DNA of 64,000 nt from Hydrangea macrophylla (Eukaryota; Streptophyta; Magnoliopsida; Cornales; Hydrangeaceae), in contig CM066983.1 in assembly GCA_033977485.1 (NCBI GenBank), positions 62,429,010 to 62,493,009 of the forward strand. Reading direction: 5' to 3'. Every line of letters starts with the position of its first letter. Within the stretch, counting starts at the first letter, position 1. Below, piece after piece: positions 48,533-60,136 of this stretch. Under the pieces are notes generated by a model. It made no database searches, had not been told where the DNA came from, and saw only the letters and a list, made by a program, of their open reading frames with translations. The position numbers and the translations under genes are program-made.

Positions 48533-49322
48533 TGTTATGTACAAAAATATCTTGTCAAAGTCAGGCCTCGCCACCTCAGCAAAGAGAAGCCAAGTCATCT
48601 TGAATTTAGACTGACCACACAGCCAGCCCGGGCTGTTATGTAAAACCGCCCGGTTTGGTCGTAAGTTCGGTCGTTCTTTCTATATGGGCCCTGACACGAA
48701 TAAAAAGTTGTGCGCTCTTGTGCAACACCCAAGTGTACGTGATCATGCAAGTAATACTGGATAAGTCCAGGTCGATCCCACAGGGAAGGAATAGGAATAA
48801 TATCTACTAAGTTATGACCTAAAGAAAAGGAAAAGAAAATAAGAATGTTGGGAGTGGATGTTCTAACGAATCCTAATTAATTGAAGTAAACTAAATAATA
48901 AACAAAGCATAAATAAACATAATAATTAAACAACTAAATTAAAGGTGTTGGAAACACGTGAATCCACATTGATCCTAACCATCTACCATGCATACTCATT
49001 AATGTTCTATGGAGTTCATTCCTCTTTAGCATTCCATATTTTTCTAAAGATAAAGAATCAATAGCCCTCTCATGACCGGGACTACATCACCACAAGTGAT
49101 TTAAAATACTTGGAAGACGGCTTAAAACAATGGTTATTACTTGCACTCTAAATGGTGTTAGCATTTAAAGTGGTTTTCAAAAGTAATTGAAGAAAATAGC
49201 CTTAAGGCTTTAAGTTCTAAAAACTGTTGTGACAAACTGTGCTTATAGGGACAATTTGATGACAGATTTCTAAAACAGAAAGTCATGGAATACTTAAAAG
49301 AATCATCTCAGGAATTAACATG

Positions 49323-49452
49323 TTCGATCGATCAAAGCGCTCTCGATCGATCGGACAACATCATCCTTCAATCGATTGAAATGTCTTCGATCGCTTGACT
49401 ATGGCTCTGGTTCAAACGATCGAAATACCTTCGATCGATCGAGCCCAGGTTT
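49323..49452. repeat. First CGATCGATCG cluster of the insertion
   Basis: GTTCGATCGATCAAAG, CTCGATCGATCGG, CAATCGATTGAA, TTCGATCGCTTG, AACGATCGAAAT and TTCGATCGATCGAG occur in 130 bp. Confidence 0.75.
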
Positions 49453-49850
49453 TCCATATCATACATGGAAGAGGCTAAGAATCAATATTTCATCACATAT
49501 TTCCAACGTCTAAACTACGAAAACATAATAAAACTAGTGCAAAAACAGTAACCTAAAGTAATCATAGCATATAAACTAATAACAATCAATAACAAGGATT
49601 TGAAATGAAAAACCTGGATATAATCTGAAATAAACTTGAAATAAACATGAAATCCACTTGAATCTTCAATAATCTTCAATATATTAATGAAAAAGAGGAA
49701 GAAAAAGATGAATCTAACCTAATCTAACCCTAAAACTATCCTAAACTGCTGTTTTCTGTGTTCTGGAGCGTCCTCCCTTCGTCTGGTGACAAAATGACTT
49801 ATATATAGGGTTGTTGCAGAGTTTATGCAGCTTTTGAGGGAAAATAAAGT

Positions 49851-49898
49851 TTGATCGATCGAGCTGAGTTCGAGCGATCGAACTCTCAATCGACTGAA
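49851..49898. repeat. Second CGATCG cluster of the insertion
   Basis: TTGATCGATCGAG, TTCGAGCGATCGAA and CAATCGACTGAA are packed ~45-90 bp upstream of the TATA box (minus direction). Confidence 0.7.
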
Positions 49899-50829
49899 CT
49901 CTGCTTAAGGGCTTGAACTCCTCAGATTTTGATAGCTCTGTGCACCGATGGTAGGATGGCAATAACTTTTCACTCGGACCTCGGATTGACCTCCCGTTTG
50001 CGGCCACGCAACCGTAACTCAAAGATCTACATTTTTTAATTCAAGGAAAATATTCCAAATTTGAAGTCTTCATTGTCAAAATTGGCATTTTCTCAGCTGC
50101 TTCTGTTGTTCTCTTCACCAGAATCACTTTTCTTTAGCTTCACTTCATTAATTTACATTCTAATACCTATAAAACATTGCTTAGACATATGTTTTAGCAT
50201 TAACACAATAAAAAGAACATTGCTACTAGAATACACCTAAATGTAGGGACTTTAGGGATAAAAGTACGCATAAAGGTCCATGTAATACGCTATGAATATG
50301 CACTTTTTACCTCGAATCAGGCCCCACGGTGGGCGCGCCCCCAGTAGGCGTGATTACTTGGTCCGCAAGCCTCTAGGCAGTTTCCTATCCCAATTAAAAG
50401 ATTAAATGGAAGGAGTAGGCAGTTTCCTAAACCACTTAGGAAACATCCCTAAATTCATGTAAATCAGCCTGTAAATAGATTGGGCTTCCTAATCTATAAA
50501 CTTACCTTGTACGGGCGGTCTCTTGCACCTATAAAAGAGGAAACCTGCCCCTATTGAAAGGGGGCATTCTAACCAAAAGAATAACATATAATTCTCATTC
50601 ATACGCATACACCCGGCCGGTTTTACTGGTAGTGCCACCCAACTGTTGGCTCACTAGGCCCACCGGTAATCTGCTAGTGAAGCATACTGACACTACCGTG
50701 AACGTAGGTCACCTCGTTAACTGGACCGAACCACATACAAACTTTTGTGTCCCCGTATCTCTCTTTGAATTTCTCTTACCAATTTGTGACATCATCATAA
50801 TATATATAAATATATATATTTTTGAATAG

Positions 50830-51011
50830 CAATAAAATTTCAATAAAAAGGAGAGAACGTCCAACCAAACTAAACCTGAAAAAAGACATCTAGCCCCAAA
50901 AGATATCAGACCCCTCTCAAAACAGGACCAACAAGAGACCTGATCCAACCAAGAGGGATATCATATCATATTGAATTACACATTCTCAAAAAAAAAAAAA
51001 AAAAAAAAAAA
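50830..51011 (-). mobile_element. Possible LINE 3' end fragment
   Basis: On the minus strand this reads GGGGCTAGATG and TTGGTTGGACGTTCTCTCC, then TTTTTATTGAAATTTTATTG and an AT tail, resembling plant L1 3' untranslated ends. A run of 24 A closes the plus-strand right side (50988-51011). Only similarity of style supports it. Confidence 0.25.
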
Positions 51012-52707
51012 TTAGAAACCTATGATTTGCCCTTAGATATCCATTTAATATGGATTTGGTCCAGTCGTTTTTCTTGGAATTAAAATCAATCCTTTATATC
51101 ACTAAAACTCAGAATTTAGTCCTTTTCCCTAAATCTATCCACAATTTAGGGATGAAATTGCCCTGATATACATATACTAGGTATTGCCCGTGCCCGAGGG
51201 CACTACCCAAAGATAAAAAATAAACAATTTATAACTCTAAAATGAAGAGTAAAACTACTTTTACTCTACAACTGTATAATGTGCACAAAAACTATTATAC
51301 AAAAACAACGCGTGCTTTCAGCCAATATCTAACTTCACCTGACTTAGGCACTCGAGACAATTCCACTTGATGCAACAGGATGGAAACGTTAACGACTCAT
51401 AGGCCAAGCAAAAAAAAAAAAAAGAAAGAAAAGAAAAGAAAAAAAATAGGGTTTTTCCTTAGTCTTAATTGTAACGTAAAATCAGTTTTTAACTCAAACC
51501 ACAATTAAACTACATTAATCATATCATAACTTGTACAAACTTATAATAGCTAAAGAGATCTGGAATAATATTGCCTAAAAAGGAATTGAAGTGTACAAAG
51601 TATTAATTCGCTAGTTTATTACACTTGAAGTCATATACAAAAAGAAGAAGGAAAAAATGCCATTTTGAATTCATAAATTTCCCAAACAATGTGTTCTCAC
51701 ATGGTGTCTTTCAATTGAACTACACTTTGAATACAATCTGCGTACATTTAACAATCTGAGACAACATAAACTATCAAAATCACTCAACTAAACAGCAATA
51801 ATAATGATAACATTGAATAACAATAATAATGATAACATTCACTCAACTAAACAACAAGCTTCATCTTTCAAGCTAAATTCCAAATTATTCCCAAACACTT
51901 CTAAGCCAATGCTCAAGAAACAAACTAATCTAGGGGTAAAAAATAATTGACTAATATGTATAACGAAAAAACTACATTATGTTGGCACTTGAGAGTTGTC
52001 CATGAATGAATAAAAATGGTAGAAATATTAGAATTGGTCCTTCAATAGGCATTTATTATAAGTTTGGTCTTATTGATAGTGCATGTATGAAAATAGATCC
52101 CCAAATGAATAGTTGAGTTAGAAATTAGTCATTTCCCCAATATTTTTGAATAATTTTTGACGTGAATACCCTTGTATTTATTATCATCAGTAATTAATAT
52201 AAAATATAATATCTTTAATGTTTTTGTTATTGTAACCGTCACTTTGTGGATGAGCCCCATTAATTGTTACGTGATTAAATCAATATACTCCTAAATTTCA
52301 GCTTAGTGGATCAAATCCCCATTACTTTTGAACTTTTAATTGTCTATGCTAAATTTCAGCAATGTAAAGTGATTATTTTTTATTTGATATCCCCTTATTT
52401 TGAATTCTTTGAATTGCACATTATCATGTGAAGATTCGATTGATCTTCCAATCTGCAGTGTATCTGGATTTGCATGCAGTGGTGGTTAATTTCGGTGTTG
52501 TATCTGGATTTACATACACATCTCATTTTTTATGTATCGATTTGTATGCTTTGTGCATGTAGTAGTTTATTTTGTGGTTATTTCTGTACATTATAATATG
52601 AGAGTTTTAGCTCATTTTTATGATTATCAGTGATTTGGTGGTCAATAGGTGTGAATTTACATAACATAAGATAGGACATGAGAAGGCTTGTCCATATCAA
52701 CTACTCA

Positions 52708-52710
<3 letters not shown>
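51012..52710. other. Intergenic, nothing recognised
   Basis: AT-rich sequence. The word ACTAGGTATTGCCCGTGCCC at 51177 resembles DNA found at the ends of some plant transposons, but no matching second end was found. Confidence 0.4.

Positions 52711-52766
<56 letters not shown>
52711..52766. repeat. (TC)28 microsatellite
   Basis: An uninterrupted dinucleotide repeat of 56 bp. Confidence 0.95.
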
Positions 52767-52769
<3 letters not shown>

Positions 52770-52810
52770 AGTGTGAATTTGAGCAGTGAAGGTAGTTTTG
52801 AATTTTCAAG

Positions 52811-53109
52811 GTGAGAAATTTTGAGTATTTTGTATATTTGAATTGTGTGGGGGGTGTGAGAAATTTTAAGTTTTTTTTTTGGGTGAGAAATTGTATTATT
52901 GTACTTCCATCAAAATTCTAGATCTGAGAATTTCTCACCAAAATAGACAAAAATTTTCACTTATAGTCAGTGATTCAGTTAAAGTGAGAAATTTCACATT
53001 ATTGTTGGAAGTGAGAATTTCTCACAATATTATATAGAATTTCGTATTATGTTATATTGAGGAATTTCTCACTCTGTGATGTATTTTAAAGTGAGAAATT
53101 TCTCACTTT
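52811..53109. repeat. Cluster of GTGAGAAATTTCTCAC palindromes
   Basis: At least eight half-sites GTGAGAAATT or AATTTCTCAC are present. One is a perfect 22-bp palindrome at 53088-53109 centred on GAAATTTC. This region is not part of a recognised LTR. Confidence 0.8.
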
Positions 53110-53209
53110 TCTTTCTCTCTCTCGCATAATATTGTTATGTTAATTCTCACTCTTCTCTCTCTTATATATATATATTATATGTGTTTTGAATTTCAAATTT
53201 TAGATTTAT

Positions 53210-53240
<31 letters not shown>

Positions 53241-53962
53241 TTATATGGGTTTTAAATTTAAAAACCCTTAATTGTAGGAGTGGGGGTATTTTGGTCCTCA
53301 AAATAGGTGAGGGACTGATTTCTAAGTTGACTTATAGAATGGATCGATTTTTAGAAAATGACACATTAAAGGACTGAAATCTAACGGACCCTAAAAATGG
53401 TATCATTTAGGCGGATTTAGTCACTTGTTCGTTAAACATTGCTAGAAAAAAGAGGATCAACCATTTTACTATCCATCGATATATAGCCACTGCAATATCT
53501 TCTGCAACTATCTTTATATGCCTAGTGATCTGTTAACAATTAACCCTGTATTATGTTTGATCCCTCTAACATTATCAATCAATAACCAAAAGAGAGATAT
53601 TCTACATAAACTAATCTTGAAGGACCATGTTTCTCAGGTAGCCAAGTAGAGAAGATTTCTTTGGCCTCTCCCAAATGTAGAATGAATCCCAAAATCTTTC
53701 CCACTAACCAATCACCATGAATTGTCAATTGGGAATCCAAAGAGAACCTGAACTCACCACTCACCTTTCTTCTCATACTAACAATAACAAAATCAAAAGA
53801 AAGAAAGGAATTACAAGGTAGTATTTGGATCCAACCCCGTATGAGTTACCAAAAGATTATTCGTGACCATATAAATGCATCAAAATTTAGTGCTTGATCT
53901 AAATATTATTACTGAAGCTTGGGACTAATAAAAATCCCTTTCACTTCGATAGTTAAAAAAAT
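53110..53962. other. Intergenic, nothing firm
   Basis: A GA/TA microsatellite lies at 53205-53240. A 65-codon minus frame at 53579-53776 looks compositionally protein-like but matches nothing I know. Confidence 0.4.
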
Positions 53963-53968
53963 GAGAGA

Positions 53969-54016
<48 letters not shown>
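53963..54016. repeat. (GA)n microsatellite
   Basis: 54 bp of GA repeats with one GG interruption. Confidence 0.95.
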
Positions 54017-54019
<3 letters not shown>

Positions 54020-54137
54020 TGTGTGTGTCTTGAACCTGAAGTTTAGAATGTGCTGAAAATGAGAAGTTTAATGATCGAAAAGCAGAATTGTAGTTAAAAA
54101 AATGAAAAGAAGAAATGTACCTAAACCAAACATGCTT

Positions 54138-54170
54138 GAGAGAGAGAGAGAGGGGGGGGGGGGGGGGGGG
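54138..54170. repeat. (GA)7 followed by G19
   Basis: GA repeat from 54138, then a run of 19 G (54152-54170), all purine on one strand. Confidence 0.95.
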
Positions 54171-55181
54171 AGAGAATCAGTTGAACTTACGGTTTTTCCT
54201 GTTGAACATTCTTTCGAACTTCTATCGCATACCCTACTTCAATACATAGCAGTAACCATGATAGAGTAAGAGAATTAGTTGCAATTCTAATTAATCAATG
54301 CTATAAACAAACAAACAACATTAGGGAATATACCAACCAAATGACATATAAAACTGCATAAAGTGGAGAAAAACCTCATCGAATACCTCGAAGAATAGGC
54401 CTTAAGAATTTGCAAGAAAAAACAATCAGTTAAAGGGTATAATGAGTAACTAAGAACCTAAAAATTAGAAATCTTACATTTTTAGGGGTACATGAGTGGA
54501 AAATTTGCAACAATGATCAGGTCATACAAAGGTTGTATTTGCATTCAGATTAAAGTCATAAGAACGAAATAGCAAAGCACATTTTATTTAGATTAAGAGA
54601 ACATTGTTCACTTGGGTACTAAAAAAATAAATTTAAATTGAAGTACAATTGTAATGCGATTGAAAAATAAGAAGAAAAAAAAAACTGCAATTTGCTCACA
54701 TGAAACAGGTGAATAAGAAATTTTTTCACAGTAACAAATTGACTACATATCTGGGCATCCATGCCCTTTCACTTTCATACCAAATGCAGCCTCACATATT
54801 CCGTGGAAGAAAAAAGCAAGCACCAAGATCAGCTTGAAACATTAAGGCACAGTTGGGTTTAGTAATTTAGTGAGTGGGGAAAAAACATTGAGGAAAACAT
54901 TTTATATTCTTTAGTTAAACACTCTTTTGAACCAAAGGAAAAAAAGGTTTAACCAAAATACCTTGACTGAAAGTTGTCACCATAACATATATTAAAAAAA
55001 ATGTGGACCTAAAAAGTCATCGCGTGTGAAAATTAGAAAGATAAAAATAAGCATTAAAATCTTAGAAACTATTACCATTCCATTTGGAAATGGTCAAGGG
55101 AGAGATTTAAGTGTAGATATATCTATAAATATATATAGAGAGAAGTACATTTACTATATCACCCAAATATTACACCCCAAC

Positions 55182-55183
<2 letters not shown>
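54171..55183. other. Intergenic, nothing recognised
   Basis: AT-rich sequence without conserved frames. Confidence 0.5.

Positions 55184-55222
<39 letters not shown>
55184..55222. repeat. (AG)n microsatellite
   Basis: 39 bp of uninterrupted AG. Confidence 0.95.
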
Positions 55223-55223
<1 letters not shown>

Positions 55224-56587
55224 CAAAAAAAAATCCTGATTGTGTTGATTGAAATAATAGCATTTATGTTAGATTGGGATTTTTGTGAGAGATAATTAGG
55301 AGATAGATTGGGAAAAATAATAAAAGGGAAAGTAAAAGTGTGGGTAATAAATGGGATCTGACTCCTTTAATTCATATGATATCTCTAAATTTGGGAGCAA
55401 AATTTTGGAAGAGAAAATTACGAAATCAATGGAAACCATAAATCTAAATTAAGGAAACAATAATACACAGAGAGTGAAATTAGAGAATAGATAGAGAGGG
55501 AGAGAAGAGGTTCAAAATATTGATTGTGTTGACCGAAATCAAAGCTTTTATTGACCGAGATTTTAATGAGAGATAATTAGAAGACATATATCATGGCATT
55601 AAATTAGGAAAATAATAATTGAGGGCAAATTTGAAAGGAAAAAAATATGAAATGAATGAAATCAAAGAAAATCAAAATATGAAAATCAACGAACAAAGAA
55701 TCATCGGTGTGCTCACTTAATATACTAAAATGGTCACTAAACTAAAATGTCATATGAAAACCTTGAATATACTAAAATCGTCACTAAACTAAAATGTCAA
55801 TAAAAAAACAATGCAAATTTTGTTTCTGAAATGAAAGAGAAATTGAGGTGCAAACATTGTAATTCAAAAATTGACAATGAATAGAGCCGTTATGAAAATT
55901 AATAAACAAAAACTGAAGAGCCAAAAGTTAAACCCCTCAAGAATGCAAGAATAGACAAATGCATGACTAAACGGATCAAGCAATATTCCAAAATCAAAAA
56001 CTCTACGGACCACAGATCAATCAAATGACAATGAAGCAACTTCTAATTTCTTTTTGGCAAGACAATGAAGCAAATTTGAAATGAGAACATTGTGAAAACA
56101 CATACCTATTATGAAGAAAGATAAAAAATAAAAAATACACATAGGCACAAAGATTACCGAGAAACAAACAAACCCTATATTCTCACAGGTCGATCAAAAT
56201 GAAGTAAATTTGGAAATGACAAACTTAACACCAATTTATGGTGAGAGTAGTTTCTGCTATCTGCCACTCCTTTGCTCGACAGATAAATGATTAACCCGAA
56301 ACCTTGACAACACAAAGTTCCAATAAACATAGAATGGATTGACTGAAATACACATGAAAGAGCACCCAAAAACAGAGGTTGAACACTCAAAAAATGATTA
56401 TACACATAAATAGTTATTCACAGAAATTGAAATCCACATGAAAGCCACCCAAAAATAGAGGAAAAAAAATCACCCCCATGAAAGACCACCCAAAAATTGA
56501 TCGCTTACCACATTTCTCGGACAGCAATTTTTTCTTCACGGACAACACAATGTTTGTAGAAGGCGCTGGGGATCTAGACCACGAAAC

Positions 56588-56588
<1 letters not shown>
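55223..56588. other. Intergenic, nothing recognised
   Basis: AT-rich sequence; short local direct repeats (ATATACTAAAATGGTCACTAAACTAAAATGTC-like, twice at 55722-55800). Confidence 0.5.
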
Positions 56589-56621
<33 letters not shown>

Positions 56622-56781
56622 CGGCAAATCTGGACCACCAATTCTGTGGATGCTTACTCGACCAGAGAAAGGGGAAGGTGGTGGGGGTATCTCTGGATCA
56701 GAAAACTGGAGGAGAGAGAGCGAGAGAGAGGGAGAGAGAGAGTGACGATCTGAGGAAGGGGGTGGAGAACTGGAGGGGAAA

Positions 56782-56814
<33 letters not shown>
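56589..56814. repeat. Three (GA)n tracts
   Basis: GA tracts at 56589-56618, 56711-56742 and 56779-56814, with short unique spacers, in a generally purine-rich plus strand. Confidence 0.9.
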
Positions 56815-56815
<1 letters not shown>

Positions 56816-57187
56816 TATTGGTGGGGCAGTGTTTATGTCGTGACAGAGAGAGAAATGAGAGTAAAGAGAGGTTGGGGGAAAGTGTACAGCGTAGATAGAT
56901 CTAGTCAGCATCCTAGTCATACAAATCTTATCCTAGTCATATTCCTAATGTGTCCTAGTCACACAGTTCTGCAATATAATATAGATATATGCACATATAT
57001 ATATCACCAGCACAAAAAATTGCATGTGAAAGGTAGATATGTAAGCGATATCCATGGAGATCATGAGTAAGGGATAATGATCCCTTAAATCAAGCATTTT
57101 CCTTTTTTTTAATCCACAACTATATTTGGGTGGCTTATTTTGATGTTTGAATAAATATTTGAAGGAAGATATGTACTTACCTTCTAA

Positions 57188-57410
57188 GGCTTAGTTTGGC
57201 CCCCATTTTGGTGCTTCTCCTTTTTCAAAGCACAATTTCGTGCTAATTCATTTGGTATAGAATGGAGCTTTTAAAAGCTCAAAGTTGCTTTATGGTTTCA
57301 TGATTTTTTTAAGAGTTATGTGTCACTCGAACAAATTATCAAACAACCTAATACGAGTAATAAATTTCATAAGCTACTTTTAAAAAGCCACGTGAGGGCC
57401 AAACTAAGCC
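57188..57410. mobile_element. MITE (223 bp) with 15-bp perfect terminal repeats
   Basis: GGCTTAGTTTGGCCC at the left is exactly inverted at the right (GGGCCAAACTAAGCC). The interior has CTTTTTCAAAGCAC and CTTTTAAAAAGCCAC. Possible target TAA/AAA is imperfect. The terminus resembles Tourist or hAT MITEs. Confidence 0.75.
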
Positions 57411-57524
57411 AAAATGATATGAGTGTGGTCCCTGAAATCGTGGAATTTCCTAAATTACTGGTGACCACATTTTAGAATTTCTTAAATATGTTTTATGTAC
57501 TATTTTGTATTGATTATCAAATTC

Positions 57525-57625
57525 ATGAGAAATTTCTCACTTTGTATGGTGAGAAATTTCTCATCACTTTGTATTGTTTACCAAATTCGTGTGAAATTTC
57601 TCACTTTGTATCGTGAGACATTACT
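57525..57625. repeat. Second GTGAGAAATTTCTCAC cluster
   Basis: ATGAGAAATTTCTCAC, GTGAGAAATTTCTCAT and GTGTGAAATTTCTCAC follow each other, each joined by TTTGTAT words. Confidence 0.8.
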
Positions 57626-57957
57626 CACTCTGTGAGAGTTTGCTATCATTCAATAATTTTTTGTTAATTATTACCAATTGTGTGAGAAATCTAGGTGTGT
57701 GATGATTGTTGGAGATTCCTATAATGGAGGAGTATTAAATCTGCTAAGGCAACTAAATGGAATGACATGCTAACTAAATGTTTAGTTACATGTATGGTAA
57801 TAGATATATATATATATATGTACGTGATGTACATCCCTTAAAAAGTGGCAATTTTCTTATTGTGTTCAATATCTTTGATGTGTGATTTCCTTAATTTGAC
57901 CAACAATCAGTCATTTTTGATATTCAATTGGATTTGGATGAACATATAATGGCGAAG

Positions 57958-58018
57958 TGCGAAATTTCACACTTTGATCGAGAAATTTCTCACTCAAGTT
58001 CAGAAATTTCTCATGACA
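57958..58018. repeat. Third GTGAGAAATTTCTCAC cluster
   Basis: GCGAAATTTCACAC, GAGAAATTTCTCAC and CAGAAATTTCTCATG in 60 bp, just left of the LTR at 58064. Confidence 0.75.
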
Positions 58019-58689
58019 ATATGTGAATTTTATCACATTTTTTATATATGATTCCTCTGATTTTGTCAAACCCTGGAGCAGAAAAAATAGAGAAAAATAA
58101 ATTTCCTTTTTGGGACCATAGGGAATGACAAGTGAAAGTCACTAAATATCCACACCATGCAGTACTAGTCCACAAGATAAACAGGAACAGTAAACAACTG
58201 AAATATAATAACAGTATCACTATAGAGTGTAGTCCATAGGATCACAACAGGTCTAGAGACAGAATATGCCTAAGTACCCGTTAACTAAAACAAAACAGAG
58301 TCTAACAGAAAGAACTAAATATAACTATCTTCAGATCTTCAGCTGGCGTAAGGATAGTCATCAGCATAATACACTTCTCCGGTATAACCATCATCAGTGG
58401 GGCCACCCTCTGCATATTCCAACCCTGGGTTGTAACCATCATCGTAAGTTCCAATACCTACATTGTTAAGGACGGGAAGTCTTGACGGGGAATGTCCTGG
58501 CAATTAAAGGCCGTCAGCTTACTGAAAGTTAAGTAATAACTAACTAACATAGTCTCATAGAAATAACGTAATTGATATTAATAATCTATTTCTTCATCTT
58601 TTATTCAGACACATCACTAATCGATTCTCATCATCTTCTTACTCTAAGACTAACTGTACCCATCTTATCTGATTACCATGAACTGCTCA

Positions 58690-58990
58690 TATCATCACGA
58701 CATACTAGTGTTCTTGTTCACCGCTTTTAAGAACTCTCACTGTTCACCGCTTTTAAGAACTCTTGCGAACACAATACATCACTCTCATATAACGACTAGT
58801 CTATGGACGCACCAATACTCCTGTTCACAATCAATATGTATTCGTACTCTTGTTCACCGCCTTTAAGAACTATTACTGTTCACCGCTTTTAAGAACACTT
58901 GAGAGTGCAATACATCACGCTCACATCCCAAACAGATGTGTTCACCACTGATCTCTAGTACTGATAATACTTGTACTGACGGTCACCAAT
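58690..58990. repeat. Ladder of GTTCACCGCTTTTAAGAAC units in the LTR
   Basis: Four close copies of TTCACCGCTTTTAAGAACT (~58716-58895), with GTTCACCACTG relatives. Inverted, they match the CGGTAG units at 40625-40920 in position within the LTR. Confidence 0.7.
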
Positions 58991-59259
58991 ACCTCACTAA
59001 ACACCAGGATTAACCAATGTTTGATACCGACATAACTCAAACTTTATCTCGTTATTGCGTCATATTAATACTAGCATTCCAAACCCGACTATGTTTCTCA
59101 CCACATTATCTCAATCTCATTATCGTATCCCATTACTTCCATAATTCATAATAACACATAATAGAAACATGCAACAACAACTAAATAGTTACGCATTAAG
59201 AATTATAAACTTAAAGGAACACATCCATGTTTTTCTATGTTAGATTGGTTGAAGTTATC

Positions 59260-59404
59260 TCAATCGCTTGAAGAAAGTGATGTTCGATCGATCGAAGTCT
59301 TCTCGATCGATTGAAGTCAAGGTGGTCTCAATCGTTTGAAATCATTTCGATCGATTGAGACTCAGGGTTATTCGATCAATTGAACTCAGTTCGATCGCTC
59401 GAAC
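59260..59404. repeat. First TCGATCGA cluster of the LTR
   Basis: TTCGATCGATCGAAG, CTCGATCGATTGAAG, CAATCGTTTGAA, TTCGATCGATTGAG, TTCGATCAATTGAA and TTCGATCGCTCGAA in 145 bp. Confidence 0.75.
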
Positions 59405-59793
59405 TTTATCTTTCCCAGATTCTGCAGTGAACGTACAGAATTTGGTAGGGTGTGTTTGGGTCCTTATTAAACATATAAAACTTGTAAAACCCTATAACTA
59501 AGTTACTGAGTGAGATTGGAACTCACCGAACATTGTAAAGGATGCGTTTGGCTAAGCTTTAGCTTCTGAGCTTTAATGGCCTATTTCTTTCTCCTCTGCC
59601 TCCTTCTCTTTTCTTCTTCTTCTCCTTCTGCTTGTCTTTTCCTATATCTGACTGTATATATATATCTAAGGTGTGTATATATGTATGGATATGGATGTGT
59701 GCATATATATATATAAATAACACAAGCACACAATACTCTCTAGCTCTCTCAAGTCTCTTGGTTCAGCAAACACACTCAGTCACACGAGCATAA

Positions 59794-59807
59794 TGTATAT
59801 ATAGGGG
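59794..59807 (-). promoter_or_regulatory. TATA box of the LTR
   Basis: The minus strand reads CCCCTATATATACA, the core promoter position between the two palindrome clusters. Confidence 0.55.
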
Positions 59808-59865
59808 AGGATGGGGTGTAGGTGGTTGGTTTTGCGGGAAAACTAGAATTTCAAGTGATTATACT

Positions 59866-60058
59866 CTCGATCGATCGAACGTCCTTTGATCATTCAAGAT
59901 CAGATCGGTCAGGTTTGATCGATTGAAGAAAGTTTGATCGATTTATGTGGGGACCACGTCATAAATTCAGATCAGTAGGGTTTCGATCGACTGAACAAGG
60001 TTCGATCGCTTGAACTTTGAAATGCTCGATCACTCTAATGAACTTTGATCGATCGAAG
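59866..60058. repeat. Second TCGATCGA cluster of the LTR
   Basis: CTCGATCGATCGAACG, TTGATCGATTGAAG, TTGATCGATTTATG, TTCGATCGACTGAAC, TTCGATCGCTTGAAC and TTGATCGATCGAAGG lie ~60-260 bp upstream of the TATA box. Confidence 0.75.
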
Positions 60059-60136
60059 GTTAAATTTCACTTATGATCAAGGGAAGTAAATAGAAACCTT
60101 GTGCATAAATACTTATCGAAAATACTGGGTATTACA

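Larger units (their letters stand above)
48702..50312 (-). mobile_element. Non-coding insertion (1611 bp), target duplication CGAAT
   Basis: CGAAT flanks it at 48697-48701 and 50313-50317, and the host LTR reads on across it. The ends are imperfect inverted repeats (AAAAAGTTGTGC / GCACTTTTTACCT). It shares the AGGTCGATCCCACAGGG signature with 35490-36790. A minus-strand TATA (CCCTATATATAAG, 49799-49810) lies between two palindrome clusters. No coding. It is probably a solo LTR of an unassigned family. Confidence 0.65.
48533..50797 (+). mobile_element. 3' LTR of the second Tat-type element, interrupted
   Basis: It begins TGTTATGTAC. It is interrupted at 48702-50312 and resumes with CAGGCCCCACGG. 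It then contains a core promoter (TATAAAAG, 50530-50537), AAACCTGCCCCTATTGAAAG and a downstream region with CCCACCGGTAATC. The end near 50797 (GTGACATCATCA) is a guess. The 5' half of this element is absent from the window. Confidence 0.7.
58064..60136 (-). mobile_element. LTR of the chromovirus-type gypsy family (2073 bp), probably a 3' LTR
   Basis: On the minus strand it starts TGTAATACCC at 60136 and ends CCAGGGTTTGACA at 58064. Immediately upstream the minus strand reads GATTTCGAGGATGAAATC and GAGTGGTGGATGA, the usual end of gypsy pol followed by the polypurine tract, so this is a 3' LTR whose element lay to the right. The part order matches 43927-46189, including CACCGCTTTTAAGAAC units (58715-58895). 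Confidence 0.75.

Noticed and set aside
51160..53450. Possible Helitron suggested by the GCCCGTGCCCGAGGGC-like word near one end
   Set aside because: No convincing TC start, terminal hairpin with CTRR end, or Rep/helicase coding could be found.
53579..53776. 65-codon minus-strand frame with protein-like composition
   Set aside because: No recognised family, no adjoining exon could be supported, and its length is compatible with chance.
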